A DNA stretch of 38,252 bases from Streptomyces sp. 150FB (lineage in GTDB: Bacteria; Actinomycetota; Actinomycetes; Streptomycetales; Streptomycetaceae). Every line of letters begins with the position of its first letter. Positions within the stretch are counted from its first letter, which is position 1. Location of the stretch: NCBI RefSeq assembly GCF_000818195.1, contig NZ_JTHL01000001.1, forward strand, positions 2,648,165 through 2,686,416. The letters are read 5' to 3'. This document shows positions 1 through 8,499 of the stretch, piece by piece. Below the pieces are notes generated by a model. The model had not been told where the DNA came from. It made no database searches and saw only the letters and a list, made by a program, of their open reading frames with translations. Made by a program: the position numbers and the translations under genes.

Positions 1-72
1 CGGGGCCTCCTGCCGCGGGTCCGGGTCCCCGAGGCGGCTCGTGGAGTCCGCGTGCACCGCGAGGCGTGTCAC
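1..72 (-). CDS. comEC: ComEC/Rec2-type competence protein, first 24 codons only
   Basis: The minus strand has a GTG at 72-70 that overlaps the comEA stop in a GTGA (72-69). The frame then stays open to the window edge (24 codons, starting MTRLAVHADS). A gene translationally coupled behind comEA is normally comEC, the polytopic DNA-uptake channel with a metallo-beta-lactamase-like domain. None of the diagnostic domain lies inside the window, so the name rests on position alone. The 4-base overlap and the open frame are seen directly; the identity is inferred. Confidence 0.55.
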   Translation of the reverse strand, partial: MTRLAVHADSTSRLGDPDPRQEAP

Positions 73-1148
73 AGCAGCACCAGCGGCCGGAGATCGGCGA
101 AGCGGCCGTCGCCGATGCCCTTGACCTCGCGGAGTTCGTCGACGGACCGGAAACCGCCGCTCCGCGTGCGGTAGTCGATGATGTGCCGGGCCAGCACGGG
201 ACCGACCCCGGGGAGCGTGTCGAGCTGCTCCTGCGTGGCGGAGTTCAGACTCACCGGCGCCACCGCCCCCGTACCGCCGCTCCCTTCGCCACCGCCGGCG
301 AAGCCCGCGCCTGCTCCCGCCGCCGGGGCCGGACCGCCGACCACCACCTGTTCGCCGTCGGTCAGCACCCGCGCCCGGTTGAGCCCGGTGATGTCCGTGC
401 CGGCCTTGATCCCGCCCGCGGCGCGCAGCGCGTCCTCCACCCGCGACCCGCTCGCCAGGCGCAGCACACCCGGCCGCCGCACCTTGCCGCTCACATCGAC
501 AACAACGCGGCCTCCCGCCGCGACGGGCGGTGACCCGGCCGAGGGGGACGGCCTGGGCGTCGTCTTCAGCGATGCCGCCGGCATGACGGTCTCCTCGGCG
601 ACCACCTCGGGGGCAGCCACCGACCGGGGGCGCGCCGTCCAGAAATGCTGAGCGGCGAGCACCGCCGCCACGACGAGGACCACGGCGAGCGCGGCGAGCG
701 TTCTCGGCTCAAGGCCGCAGTGGAGCTGGAACCACAGCGGCAGCCGCTCACGCACGGCGAGCCACACCCGCTCGCGTCGGGTCCTCCGGTCGCCCACCCG
801 TCCGGTGACCGCTCCCGGGGGCGTCGGAGACCGCCCGGCCCCCGGTGCTGCCCCCGGCGCCATCCTCAACGCACTGGCGAACAGCTCGTCCGCCCGCCGC
901 CGCGGATCAGCCGGAACGGCGGGCGGCTCGACGGGAGTGGCGACGGACGGCTCGACAGACGGGGCTACAGGCGCCGGCAGCGGTGGCGGCCCCACTCTCC
1001 TGCTCGCCTGGCCGACCCGCGACAGCGCGGAACGCGGTCGGTGCCGTAGCCGCGCATGGCGGACGCGGGCGTCGGAGCCGGGAACGCGGCCGGGGCCGCT
1101 GGTCGCTGAGCGTGTGCGGAGAGTCATGACACAGGACGGTAGACACAT
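69..1148 (-). CDS. comEA: ComEA-type membrane-anchored helix-hairpin-helix DNA-binding protein
   Basis: About 359 aa. A Pro/Arg-rich N-terminal cytoplasmic stretch is followed by one membrane segment (around residues 149-168, AALAVVLVVAAVLAAQ). Next is a SLBB-like domain (about 214-270, starting VVVDVSGKV) and a Gly/Ala linker. A C-terminal pair of helix-hairpin-helix motifs closes the protein (about 300-359, NSATQEQLDTLPGVGP and VKGIGDGRF). This is the actinobacterial ComEA layout: dsDNA binding outside the membrane, passing DNA to ComEC, whose start overlaps this stop. I chose ATG at 1148 because GAGG sits 8 nt before it. ATG 1127 and TTG 1175 are possible alternatives, and 1127 would give a more typical N-terminus. 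Natural competence is not established in Streptomyces, so the actual role is uncertain. Confidence 0.85.
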   Translation of the reverse strand: MCLPSCVMTLRTRSATSGPGRVPGSDARVRHARLRHRPRSALSRVGQASRRVGPPPLPAPVAPSVEPSVATPVEPPAVPADPRRRADELFASALRMAPGAAPGAGRSPTPPGAVTGRVGDRRTRRERVWLAVRERLPLWFQLHCGLEPRTLAALAVVLVVAAVLAAQHFWTARPRSVAAPEVVAEETVMPAASLKTTPRPSPSAGSPPVAAGGRVVVDVSGKVRRPGVLRLASGSRVEDALRAAGGIKAGTDITGLNRARVLTDGEQVVVGGPAPAAGAGAGFAGGGEGSGGTGAVAPVSLNSATQEQLDTLPGVGPVLARHIIDYRTRSGGFRSVDELREVKGIGDGRFADLRPLVLL

Positions 1149-1261
1149 CCGCCCGACCTCGCGGATCAAGCCCAATTACGGTGGATAACCTCGCTGTTGT
1201 GGATAAGTCAGCCACCCGGACGAGTGGCGCCGGTCCCCGCCCCGTCGGCCACCACACTCGC

Positions 1262-2107
1262 TCAGCGCGGCGAGACCACAGCCCCCAACAGCCCCGGGCC
1301 CGTGTGCGCACCGATCACCGCGCCCACCTCGCTCACATGCAGCTCGACCAGGCCGGGAATCCGCTCGCGCAACCGCTCGGCGAGCGCGGCGGCCCGCTCG
1401 GGCGCTGCCAGGTGGTGCACCGCGATGTCCACCTCGCTCCGGCCGGCGCGCTCGGCGACGATCTCCTCGAGGCGCGCGATCGCCTTCGACGCCGTCCGTA
1501 CCTTCTCCAGCAGTTCGATGCGCCCGCCGTCCAGTTGCAGCAGCGGCTTCACCGCGAGAGCCGACCCCAGCAGCGCCTGCGTGGCGCCGATGCGTCCGCC
1601 CCTGCGCAGATAGTCCAGCGTGTCGACGTAGAAGTACGCGGAGGTGCTCACAGCCCGCTTCTCGGCGGCGGCCACCGCCTCGTCCAGCGTGCCGTCCGCC
1701 TCCGCCGTCTCGGCCGCCGCCAGCGCGCAGAACCCGAGGGCCATCGCCACCATGCCCGTGTCCACCACCCGCACGGGCACGGGTGCTTCCTTCGCGGCGA
1801 GTACCGCCGAGTCGTACGTTCCGGAGAACTCCGCCGACAGGTGCAGCGAGACGATCCCGGTCGCGCCCGCCTCGGCGGCCGTACGGTACGCGGCCGCGAA
1901 CATGTCGGGGCTCGGCCGCGAAGTGGTCACCGACCTGCGCTTCTGGAGCGCGAGCGCCAGCGAACGGGCCGAGATCTCGGTGCCCTCTTCCAGCGCGCGA
2001 TCGCCGAGTACGACGGTCAGCGGCACCGCTGTGATGCCGTGCCGCCCCATCGTCTGCGGCGGCAAGTAGGCCGTGGAATCGGTGACGATCGCGACATGGC
2101 GGGACAT
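1262..2107 (-). CDS. DegV family fatty-acid-binding protein (FakB-like)
   Basis: About 281 aa, the usual DegV length. The N-terminus has the family signature VAIVTDSTAYLP, and the mid-region HLSAEFSGTYDSA is the variant of the LSSxLSGTYxSA motif that helps hold the fatty-acid carboxylate. LRRGGRIG is also typical. DegV/FakB proteins bind one fatty acid and present it to a FakA kinase for phosphorylation; no fakA is visible here. The start at ATG 2107 gives the canonical N-terminus (MSRHVAIVTD). The longer in-frame extension to 2167 has no family character. There is no clear Shine-Dalgarno before 2107, so the message may be leaderless or use a weak site. It lies upstream of comEA on the same strand with a gap of about 110 bp. 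Confidence 0.9.
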   Translation of the reverse strand: MSRHVAIVTDSTAYLPPQTMGRHGITAVPLTVVLGDRALEEGTEISARSLALALQKRRSVTTSRPSPDMFAAAYRTAAEAGATGIVSLHLSAEFSGTYDSAVLAAKEAPVPVRVVDTGMVAMALGFCALAAAETAEADGTLDEAVAAAEKRAVSTSAYFYVDTLDYLRRGGRIGATQALLGSALAVKPLLQLDGGRIELLEKVRTASKAIARLEEIVAERAGRSEVDIAVHHLAAPERAAALAERLRERIPGLVELHVSEVGAVIGAHTGPGLLGAVVSPR

Positions 2108-2194
2108 GAGCGGGAGGTTACCCGTCGTCGGCCCAGGTCGGCAGCCCGGGCCCGGCTCAATGATCAATTCCCGCCTGGCCCATGTCGAATCTCG

Positions 2195-2938
2195 TCAGTT
2201 CCTGGTCTCGGGCCGCGCGGACCTGGCTTGTTTCTGCCAGGGGTACGTGGCGCCGCGGAGCGGCTTCGGCGGGTCGATCCGGTGCGGCTCGCCGGCGGAC
2301 GGCGGCTCGGGCCAGGTCTGGCCGACGGACTCGTCGTCGTCCTTGAGAGGCTCCCGCAGAGGCTCCCGAAGGGGCTCGCGCGCCGACCGGTCCGCCGGTG
2401 ACCAGTGCCGCAGCGCCCCCGACTCCACATCGATCTGGTCGCTCAGCGACGACAGGTCGTCCTCGGCGAACCTGCGGGCCCGGTCCCGCGCCGCCCAGCG
2501 CAGCGAGTCCGCCGAACCCGTGATCCGCTCCGTACGCTCGCGCAGCTCGTGGAGGCGGTGCGCGACCCTCGTCCTGTCCGGGTCGCGCTCCATCGTCTTC
2601 AGCTCGGCGTCCAGCTCATGGCCGTGCACACTCAGCCGCCGGAAGAGTTCGATCGACTCCGACAGCGAGGCGTCCTCTGCGGCGCTCGCGTCCAGTGCGT
2701 CCTGGGTGGCCCGCATCGATGTCCGCAGCCGCAGCCGCAGCGTGGCCAGCTCCCCGGGGACCCCGAGCTGTCCGAGGCTCTTCGCCCGCAGGGTGGTCTC
2801 CTCGACGGTCCTGCGCGCCTGCGTGACCGTCCGGTCGACACTGCGCTTGGCCGCCCGGACCGCCTTGACGCCCGCGTACACCCCCAGCGTCACGAACGCG
2901 ACGAAGAGCAGCGCCAGGATCAAGATCACGGTAGCCAT
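2195..2938 (-). CDS. Membrane-anchored coiled-coil protein, function unknown
   Basis: 247 aa. Residues 3-24 (VILILALLFVAFVTLGVYAGV) form a single N-terminal membrane anchor. The rest is a long hydrophilic, charged helical region rich in Arg/Glu/Ala heptad-like patterns (about 30-180), followed by a low-complexity tail with REPLREPLREPL repeats and a Pro-rich end. GGAAGG lies 7 nt before ATG 2938, supporting this start. I recognise no catalytic domain. A conserved protein next to leuS in Streptomyces fits this slot, but I cannot give it a function. The topology suggests a cytoplasmic coiled coil tethered to the membrane. Confidence 0.75.
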   Translation of the reverse strand: MATVILILALLFVAFVTLGVYAGVKAVRAAKRSVDRTVTQARRTVEETTLRAKSLGQLGVPGELATLRLRLRTSMRATQDALDASAAEDASLSESIELFRRLSVHGHELDAELKTMERDPDRTRVAHRLHELRERTERITGSADSLRWAARDRARRFAEDDLSSLSDQIDVESGALRHWSPADRSAREPLREPLREPLKDDDESVGQTWPEPPSAGEPHRIDPPKPLRGATYPWQKQARSARPETRN

Positions 2939-2987
2939 GGGGCGGCCTTCCCGGAGTCGGTTGTCGTCCCTCCCACCGTAAACGGAT

Positions 2988-3028
2988 CGGGCAGGCCGGT
3001 GGTTCCTTCGGAACCCCCAACCTGCCCG
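2988..3028 (-). terminator. Intrinsic-type terminator hairpin after leuS
   Basis: An 8-bp outer stem (CGGGCAGG 2988-2995 with CCTGCCCG 3021-3028) encloses an inner 6-bp stem (GGTTCC 3001-3006 with GGAACC 3010-3015, loop TTC). It lies between the leuS stop and the downstream minus-strand gene. No U-run follows, as is common in high-G+C genomes. Confidence 0.6.
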
Positions 3029-3114
3029 TAAGGGAAACCCCTACACATCCGGATCAAGCCACCGCACGGACCGCCGAGCCGATCGCAAGACGGTCCACCG
3101 AAGCCCTCCAGCGG

Positions 3115-5991
3115 CTACGCGGGAACGATGTTCACCAGCTTCGGCGCCCGCACGATCACCTTGCGGATCCCCGCCCCGTCCAGCGCCGCCACCACAGCGG
3201 CGTCGCCCAGCGCCAGCGCCTCCAGCTCCTCGTCCGTGATCGACGGGGAAACCTCCAGGCGCGCCTTGACCTTGCCCTTGATCTGCACCACGCAGGTCAC
3301 GGCCTCGTCCACGGTGTACGCCGGGTCGGCCACCGGGAAGTCCTGGTGGACGACCGAATCGGTGTGCCCCAGCTTGCGCCACAGCTCCTCGGAGATGTGC
3401 GGCGCCAGCGGCGCGACCAGCAGCACCAGCCGCTCGGCCACCGACCTGGTCAGCGGGCCGCCCGCCTTGGTCAGGTGGTTGTTCAGCTCGGTGATCTTGG
3501 CGATGGCCGTGTTGAAGCGCAGCCCCGCCATGTCCTGGCCGACCCCGTCGATCGCCTTGTGCAGCGCGCGCAGCGTGACCTCGTCCGCCTCGCCCTCCAC
3601 GACGGTCACCTCACCGGTCGCCTCGTCGACGACGTTCCGCCACAGCCGCTGGAGCAGCCTGTACTGGCCCACCACGGCGCGCGTGTCCCACGGCCGGGAG
3701 ACGTCCAGCGGTCCCATCGCCATCTCGTACAGCCGCAGTGTGTCGGCGCCGTACTCCGCGAAGATCTCGTCGGGAGTGACCGCGTTCTTCAGGGACTTGC
3801 CCATCTTGCCCAGAATGCGGCTGACCTTCGCGCCCTCGTACCAGTACGCGCCGTCCCGCTCCTCGACCTCGGCGGCCGGCACGGCGATGCCACGGGCGTC
3901 GCGGTAGACGAAGGCCTGGATCATGCCCTGGTTGTACAGCTTGTGGAACGGCTCGCCGGACGACGTGTACCCCAGGTCGAACAGCATCTTGGACCAGAAC
4001 CGCGCGTACAGCAGGTGCAGTACGGCGTGCTCGGCGCCGCCCACATACAGGTCGACGCCGCCGTGCGGCTGCCCCTCGCGCGGGCCCATCCAGTACTGCT
4101 CGATGTCGGGGTCGACCGGTCGCTCGCTGTTGTGCGGGTCCAGGTAGCGCAGCTCGTACCAGCAGGAACCGGCCCAGTTCGGCATGGTGTTGGTCTCGCG
4201 GCGGTAGCGCTTGACGCCTTCGCCCTCGCCCAGGTCCAGTTCGACGTCGACCCAGGACTCGTTGCGCGACAGCGGCGTCTCGGGACGGCTGTCGGCGTCG
4301 TCCGGGTCGAAGGTGCGCGGCGAGTAGTCGTCGACCTCGGGCAGTTCCAGCGGCAGCATCGACTCGGGCAGCGTGTGCGCGATGCCGTCCTCGTCGTAGA
4401 CGACGGGGAAGGGCTCGCCCCAGTAGCGCTGCCTACTGAACAGCCAGTCGCGCAGCCGGAAGTTGACGGTGCCCTCGCCGATACCGCGCTCGGACAGCCA
4501 TGCGGTGATCCGCGCCTTGGCGTCGACGACACCCAGGCCGTCCAGGGTGATGTCCGTACCCGTCGAGTTGACGATCGTCGCGTCGTACGAGGCGAACGCG
4601 TCGTCCCACTCGGAGGTGTCCGTGGACCGCCCGTCCGTCGGCTCGACGACACAGCGCACCGGCAGCTCGAAGGCGCGCGCGAACGCGAAGTCGCGGCTGT
4701 CGTGCGCCGGTACGGCCATGATCGCGCCGGTGCCGTAGCCCATCAGGACGTAGTCGGCGATGAAGACGGGCACCTGCTCGCCGCTGACCGGGTTGGTCGC
4801 GTACGCGCCGGTGAAGACTCCGGTCTTGTCCTTGGCCTCGGCCTGCCGCTCGACGTCGGACTTCGACGACGCCTGCTTGCGGTACGCGGTGACGGCGTCG
4901 GCGGGCGTGGCGTGCCCGCCCGTCCACACCTGGTGCGTGCCCTCGGGCCAGGCCGCGGGAACGATCTTCTCGATCAGCTCGTGTTCGGGCGCCAGCACCA
5001 TGTACGTGGCGCCGAACAGCGTGTCCTGACGGGTCGTGAAGACCGTGATGGCGCCCGCTTCGCCGACCGCGAAGTCGACGCGCGCGCCCTCGCTGCGGCC
5101 GATCCAGTTCCGCTGCTGCTGCTTGATGGCCTCGGGCCAGTCCAGCTCGTCCAGGTCGTTCAGCAGCCGGTCGGCGTAGGCGGTGATGCGCATGTTCCAC
5201 TGGCGCAGCTTCGCCTTGAAGACGGGGAAGTTGCCACGCTCGGAGCGGCCGTCGGCGGTGACTTCCTCGTTGGCCAGTACGGTGCCCAGGCCCGGCGCCC
5301 AGTTGACGGGCGCGTCCGACGCGTACGCCAGCCGGTATTCGCCCAGGATGTCGGCGCGCTCACGCGCGGACAGCGCGTCCCAGGGACGGCCGTCCGGCGT
5401 CGGACGCCCGCCGCTCTCGAACTCCGCCACCAGCTCGCTGATGGGGCGCGCCCGGTCCGCGTCCTTGTCGTACCAGGAGTTGAAGATCTGTACGAAGATC
5501 CACTGCGTCCACTTGTAGAAGTCCGGGTCCATCGTCGCGACGGACCGGCGCTTGTCGTGGCCCAGACCCAGCCGGCGGAGCTGGGCCGTCATGGTCACCA
5601 TGTTGGCCTCGGTGGAGACCCGGGGGTGGGTGCCCGTCTGTACGGCGTACTGCTCGGCGGGCAGCCCGAAGGCGTCGAAGCCCAGCGTGTGCAGGACGTT
5701 GTACCCGCTCATCCGCTGGTACCTGGCGAAGACGTCGGTGGCGATGTAGCCCAGCGGATGCCCGACATGCAGACCGGCACCGGACGGGTACGGGAACATG
5801 TCCATGACGTACTTCTTGGGCCTGGCGGTCAGCCCCGAGTCGTCGGCCAGGTCACCTGAGGGGTTCGGGGCCTCGTACGTACCCTCCGCCGCCCAGAAAT
5901 CCTGCCAGCGTGCCTCGATGTCGGCGGCCATGGCCGCCGTGTAGCGGTGGGGCGCGGCCGGCTCTGCGGCAGCGGGATACGTCTCGCTCAT
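3115..5991 (-). CDS. leuS: Leucyl-tRNA synthetase, class I
   Basis: 958 aa, cytoplasmic. It charges tRNA-Leu with leucine using ATP. The class I signatures are HVGH (residues 75-78) and KMGKS (729-733, the KMSKS loop). The CP1 editing domain carries [20 protein letters not shown], with the threonine-rich editing motif. A zinc/leucine-specific insertion region and the C-terminal anticodon-binding and tail domains are present, ending [12 protein letters not shown]. Start ATG 5991 has AGAGGA about 4 nt upstream and gives the expected [12 protein letters not shown]-terminus; the longer reading to 6066 runs into the attenuator terminator. Expression is probably controlled by the leader peptide and terminator at 6046-6158. 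The gene is monocistronic, closed by the hairpin at 2988-3028. Confidence 0.98.
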   Translation of the reverse strand: MSETYPAAAEPAAPHRYTAAMAADIEARWQDFWAAEGTYEAPNPSGDLADDSGLTARPKKYVMDMFPYPSGAGLHVGHPLGYIATDVFARYQRMSGYNVLHTLGFDAFGLPAEQYAVQTGTHPRVSTEANMVTMTAQLRRLGLGHDKRRSVATMDPDFYKWTQWIFVQIFNSWYDKDADRARPISELVAEFESGGRPTPDGRPWDALSARERADILGEYRLAYASDAPVNWAPGLGTVLANEEVTADGRSERGNFPVFKAKLRQWNMRITAYADRLLNDLDELDWPEAIKQQQRNWIGRSEGARVDFAVGEAGAITVFTTRQDTLFGATYMVLAPEHELIEKIVPAAWPEGTHQVWTGGHATPADAVTAYRKQASSKSDVERQAEAKDKTGVFTGAYATNPVSGEQVPVFIADYVLMGYGTGAIMAVPAHDSRDFAFARAFELPVRCVVEPTDGRSTDTSEWDDAFASYDATIVNSTGTDITLDGLGVVDAKARITAWLSERGIGEGTVNFRLRDWLFSRQRYWGEPFPVVYDEDGIAHTLPESMLPLELPEVDDYSPRTFDPDDADSRPETPLSRNESWVDVELDLGEGEGVKRYRRETNTMPNWAGSCWYELRYLDPHNSERPVDPDIEQYWMGPREGQPHGGVDLYVGGAEHAVLHLLYARFWSKMLFDLGYTSSGEPFHKLYNQGMIQAFVYRDARGIAVPAAEVEERDGAYWYEGAKVSRILGKMGKSLKNAVTPDEIFAEYGADTLRLYEMAMGPLDVSRPWDTRAVVGQYRLLQRLWRNVVDEATGEVTVVEGEADEVTLRALHKAIDGVGQDMAGLRFNTAIAKITELNNHLTKAGGPLTRSVAERLVLLVAPLAPHISEELWRKLGHTDSVVHQDFPVADPAYTVDEAVTCVVQIKGKVKARLEVSPSITDEELEALALGDAAVVAALDGAGIRKVIVRAPKLVNIVPA

Positions 5992-6045
5992 GGTCCTCTG
6001 AACTCCATCGATCGTCTCTGCCGGCGGGTTCGGCTGTGTCTCGGC

Positions 6046-6074
6046 AAATGAAAAAGCCCCTCGCACAGGAGGGG
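6046..6074 (-). terminator. Attenuator terminator in the leuS leader
   Basis: On the minus strand CCCCTC pairs with GAGGGG (6-bp stem, 6-nt loop, 6057-6074) and is followed directly by CTTTTTCATTT (6046-6056), a rare clear U-tract for this genome. It lies between the leader peptide (6120-6158) and the leuS start (5991). This is the arrangement of a ribosome-mediated transcription attenuator. Classical attenuators upstream of leuS have been predicted computationally in some Streptomyces, as far as I recall. Confidence 0.8.
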
Positions 6075-6119
6075 ACCGCCGCGCCGATTCCGACCGGATC
6101 GTTCATCCGCCGGGAATGA

Positions 6120-6158
6120 TCAGCGCGGCTCGGTAAGCAGAAAGCGTACGGCTCGCAT
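6120..6158 (-). CDS. leuS leader peptide (12 aa, adjacent Leu codons)
   Basis: ATG 6158 to TGA 6120 encodes MRAVRFLLTEPR. The two adjacent leucines are CTG and CTT, and CTT is a rare codon in such a high-G+C genome. The uORF ends about 45 nt before the terminator stem and about 130 nt before leuS. Expected logic: a shortage of charged tRNA-Leu stalls the ribosome at the Leu pair, changes folding of the leader, prevents the terminator and raises leuS transcription. No strong Shine-Dalgarno is seen before it. The peptide, stem and U-tract are read directly from the sequence; the mechanism is inferred from classical attenuators. Confidence 0.7.
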   Translation of the reverse strand: MRAVRFLLTEPR

Positions 6159-6225
6159 GCTGCCAGGTTACCGCAGGGACAGGACGGCTCGCTGCGGGTA
6201 CAGGGGGCGGGTACGGCCGGATACG

Positions 6226-6264
6226 ACGGAGGCGGGCCACCCGATCCGGGTGGCCCGCCTCCGT
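6226..6264. terminator. Perfect 17-bp hairpin between tRNA-Ala and leuS leader
   Basis: ACGGAGGCGGGCCACCC (6226-6242) pairs perfectly with 6248-6264 around a 5-nt loop. It sits about 20 bp downstream of the tRNA-Ala 3' end on the minus strand and upstream of the leuS leader. It most likely terminates the tRNA transcript. No U-run follows. Confidence 0.7.
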
Positions 6265-6284
6265 CACTGCTTCTGTCACTGATG

Positions 6285-6357
6285 TGGAGCTAAGGAGAAT
6301 TGAACTCCTGACCTCCTGCATGCCATGCAGGCGCTCTACCAACTGAGCTATAGCCCC
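6285..6357 (-). tRNA. tRNA-Ala (anticodon GGC), copy 1
   Basis: The minus strand folds into a 73-nt cloverleaf. The acceptor is GGGGCTA/TAGCTCC, including the G3-U70 pair that is the tRNA-Ala identity element. The D arm is GCTC/GAGC. The anticodon stem is CCTGC/GCAGG with loop ATGGCAT (anticodon GGC), and the T arm is AGGAG/CTCCT. The CCA end is not encoded. It is identical to the copy at 11336-11408. Confidence 0.97.
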
Positions 6358-6474
6358 GTGCGGTGTACCGCTCCGGGGTATCCCTTCGCGGCATCGACAA
6401 CATTACACGGTCGCGCGGGTCGATCACCACATCGTTCCCGGCGGCCACCGGGCCCCCAGGAATGGTCCGCTGCG

Positions 6475-6708
6475 TCAGGCGGTGGCGAACGAGTAGAAGC
6501 GCTTCAGGGTGCAGTGCTCTTCGAGGAGGCGTCCGTAGATCGGCTCCCCTTCGAGCTCCCGGTAGGTCTCGATGGGGTCACCTTTTATGATCAGCGCCCG
6601 CGCGCACTCCTCACACCAGTACTGGAACTCCGGATTGAGCGGATCCATGTCCCGCACAATTGGCGTACCTCTGCCGCACCAGTCGCATTTACGCCTGTGC
6701 GCACCCAT
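6475..6708 (-). CDS. Small zinc-ribbon-like protein, function unknown
   Basis: 77 aa. Two CxxC pairs (CDWCGRG near the N-terminus and YWCEECARAL about 20 residues later) are spaced as in a zinc ribbon/treble-clef knuckle. The C-terminal half is helical and charged and ends KRFYSFATA. The start region reads TGA GTG ATG, with the upstream micro-ORF stop abutting it. GGAG lies 7 nt before ATG 6708 (4 nt before GTG 6711), so I prefer 6708. It is translationally coupled to the 26-aa protein at 6712-6792. It could be a small nucleic-acid-binding or protein-binding adaptor; no function is known to me. Confidence 0.75.
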   Translation of the reverse strand: MGAHRRKCDWCGRGTPIVRDMDPLNPEFQYWCEECARALIIKGDPIETYRELEGEPIYGRLLEEHCTLKRFYSFATA

Positions 6709-6711
6709 CAC

Positions 6712-6792
6712 TCAGCTCCAGCTATGGCCGCAGGCCGTGCACACGTAACAAACTCCGCCATTGTCGCCAAGGATGTGGGACAAGCAGGTCAT
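6712..6792 (-). CDS. 26-aa Cys-rich micro-protein coupled to the zinc-ribbon gene
   Basis: ATG 6792 to TGA 6712, preceded by GAGGGAGG 3 nt upstream. The product begins MTCLSHILGD and ends CYVCTACGHSWS, with four Cys and a His, three Cys in a CxxCxxC spacing followed by GH. This looks like a single zinc knuckle. Its TGA is followed immediately by the GTG/ATG start of the 77-aa zinc-ribbon gene, so the two are co-translated. The ordered Cys pattern, good ribosome site and tight coupling argue for a real gene despite its size. Confidence 0.6.
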   Translation of the reverse strand: MTCLSHILGDNGGVCYVCTACGHSWS

Positions 6793-6866
6793 CGGCCTCC
6801 CTCGATGCCGCTGGGCGGACATGGCGTCTCGCCGGCCGGGGGCGGTCGACCCCCTCCGGCCGTCCG

Positions 6867-6895
6867 ATTCTGCCACGACCGGGCAACGGGGTCAG
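6867..6895 (-). promoter_or_regulatory. Candidate promoter for the two small Cys-rich genes
   Basis: Minus-strand CTGACC (6890-6895), a 17-bp spacer and CAGAAT (6867-6872). Each hexamer matches four of six positions of the vegetative consensus. It lies about 75 bp before ATG 6792, inside the gap between the MFS gene stop and this operon. Confidence 0.35.
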
Positions 6896-6920
6896 CCCGC
6901 AAGGGGTCGTTCCGCTTCGC

Positions 6921-8396
6921 TCAGTTCGGGCGCCGGCGCCGGGAACCCGCCAGGGCGCCCAGGATCGCCGTACCCGCCATCACCAGAACGGTCACCCACA
7001 CCGCGGTGGCGGGGCCGTCGGCGCCCGGCGACTCGAGACGGTTCAGGAAGAGTGTCCCGAATGCCGCCACCCCTATGAGCTGGCCGAGTTGAGTGACCGT
7101 GGTGAGCAGTCCGCTCGCGTCGGCCGCGTCCTCATGACGGACGGTCGACAGCGCGCCCGCCAGGGTCGGGCTGAAGCCGAGCGCCAGCCCCACGCCGACT
7201 CCGGCAAAGGCCACGTACAGCGCGATCCCGCCGTCGCCACCGTCGTGGAGCACCCAGCCGAGGAGCGCGCAGGCGAGTGCCGTGATGACGAACCCGCCGG
7301 GTATCAGCCTCCTTTGGAGGACGGCCGGCCACTTACGCCATGTCAGACCGACCGCTCCGAAACCCACGGCCGTCGGTACGAAGGTGAGCCCCGCGCGCAA
7401 CGCGCTGTAGCCCAGGGCGCCTTGGAGATACAGGGTCACGGTGAAGAGGAACCCGGAGTTCAGCGCCATCGCGACGGCGATCCGCAGGGCGGCCCGTCCC
7501 ATACCGGGGACGCGCAGTACCGCCGGCGCGATCAGCGGCGCCCCGCCGCGCCGCGCCAGCCGGGATTCGTGGGCCACAAAACCGGCGAGGAGCAGCAGGG
7601 AGAGGGCGATCGAGATCCACGACCAGAGGGGCCAGCCCTCCTCCTGGCCGAGGACCAGCGGCACGGTGAACAGCGAGACCGCGGCCCCCAGCAGCACCAG
7701 CCCCGGCAGGTCGAGCCGCCGGGAGCCCCCGGGTCCGCCGTGCCGGCCGGCCGGCAGCACCCTGGCGCCCAGGACCAGCAGGACGAGCCCTATGGGTACG
7801 TTCACCAGGAAGACCGGACGCCAGCCCGTCCCGAACACATCGGCGCTGACGAGCACCCCGCCGACGACCTGGCCCGCCGCCGCCCCGGAGGCGAGCACGG
7901 CCGCGTAACCGCCGAGCGCCCGGCCGCGCCGCGCGCCGGTGAAGTTGCGCTGGATCAGGCTGAGCACCTGCGGGATCAGCAGCGCGGCGCCGACACCCTG
8001 GGCGAACCGGAAGGTGATCAACTGGCCGGTACCCGCCGCCAGTCCACAGGCGAGCGAGGCGGCGGTGAAGAGCAGGAGCCCGCCCAGGTAGGCCCTGCGG
8101 TGGCCCAGCAGGTCACCGATCCTGGCGCCGGTGATCAGCAGCACGGCGTACGAGATCGTGTAACCGGCCACGACCAGTTGCAGGTCGGCGCCGGTGGCAT
8201 GGAGATCGGTACGGATCGTGGGAACCGCGACATTGACGATGAAGGCGTCGAGCAGCGCCATGAACTGCGCGGCGAGCACGACGGCGAGCAGCAGCCCCGG
8301 CCGACCGCCCGGCCCGCTGTCAGTGCCGTCGTTTTCACTGGTACCGGTGGTGGGAACGCCGGGGGAACGAGGGTCCTGCGTGGAGACTGTCGTCAT
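6921..8396 (-). CDS. MFS transporter, DHA2 (EmrB/QacA-like) 14-TM drug exporter family
   Basis: 491 aa. A polar head of about 45 residues is followed by a series of hydrophobic segments consistent with 14 membrane helices. LLDAFIVNVAVPTI in helix 1 matches the DHA2 signature (LDxTIVNVALPxI), and GARIGDLLGHRRAY is the MFS motif A loop (GxLaDrxGrkr). The protein ends in a basic tail, AGSRRRRPN. The family exports drugs or small molecules using the proton gradient. ATG 8396 gives a normal N-terminus; readings further upstream run through the divergent promoter region. The gene is transcribed away from the XRE/MmyB regulator at 8500, a pairing in which the regulator commonly controls the transporter. 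The substrate cannot be told from sequence. Confidence 0.92.
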   Translation of the reverse strand: MTTVSTQDPRSPGVPTTGTSENDGTDSGPGGRPGLLLAVVLAAQFMALLDAFIVNVAVPTIRTDLHATGADLQLVVAGYTISYAVLLITGARIGDLLGHRRAYLGGLLLFTAASLACGLAAGTGQLITFRFAQGVGAALLIPQVLSLIQRNFTGARRGRALGGYAAVLASGAAAGQVVGGVLVSADVFGTGWRPVFLVNVPIGLVLLVLGARVLPAGRHGGPGGSRRLDLPGLVLLGAAVSLFTVPLVLGQEEGWPLWSWISIALSLLLLAGFVAHESRLARRGGAPLIAPAVLRVPGMGRAALRIAVAMALNSGFLFTVTLYLQGALGYSALRAGLTFVPTAVGFGAVGLTWRKWPAVLQRRLIPGGFVITALACALLGWVLHDGGDGGIALYVAFAGVGVGLALGFSPTLAGALSTVRHEDAADASGLLTTVTQLGQLIGVAAFGTLFLNRLESPGADGPATAVWVTVLVMAGTAILGALAGSRRRRPN

Positions 8397-8448
8397 GGCA
8401 CCGACTCTGCGGGCGGTCCGGTACGCGTAGTGAGAGCCCGCCGATGCT

Positions 8449-8463
8449 GGTACTGACAGCACC
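8449..8463. promoter_or_regulatory. Candidate operator dyad in the MFS/regulator divergent region
   Basis: GGTACTGACAGCACC reads almost the same on both strands (12 of 15 positions, half-site GGTnCTG / CAGnACC). It lies in the 100-bp gap between the divergent MFS and XRE-family starts, where an autoregulating repressor would bind. This is a proposal from symmetry and position only. Confidence 0.35.
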
Positions 8464-8499
8464 TGGCAAGCGTGATGGACGCGGGGAAGGATGGTGAGC

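Noticed and set aside
3346..5859. Very long plus-strand ORF opposite leuS
   Set aside because: It is an antisense shadow of a confident leuS gene, caused by high G+C content, with Arg/Val/Leu/Gln composition and no family motifs.
6103..6342. Minus-strand ORF reading MVERLHGMQEV through tRNA-Ala copy 1
   Set aside because: It translates the tRNA gene itself; the same false peptide appears at 11202-11393 over the second tRNA copy.
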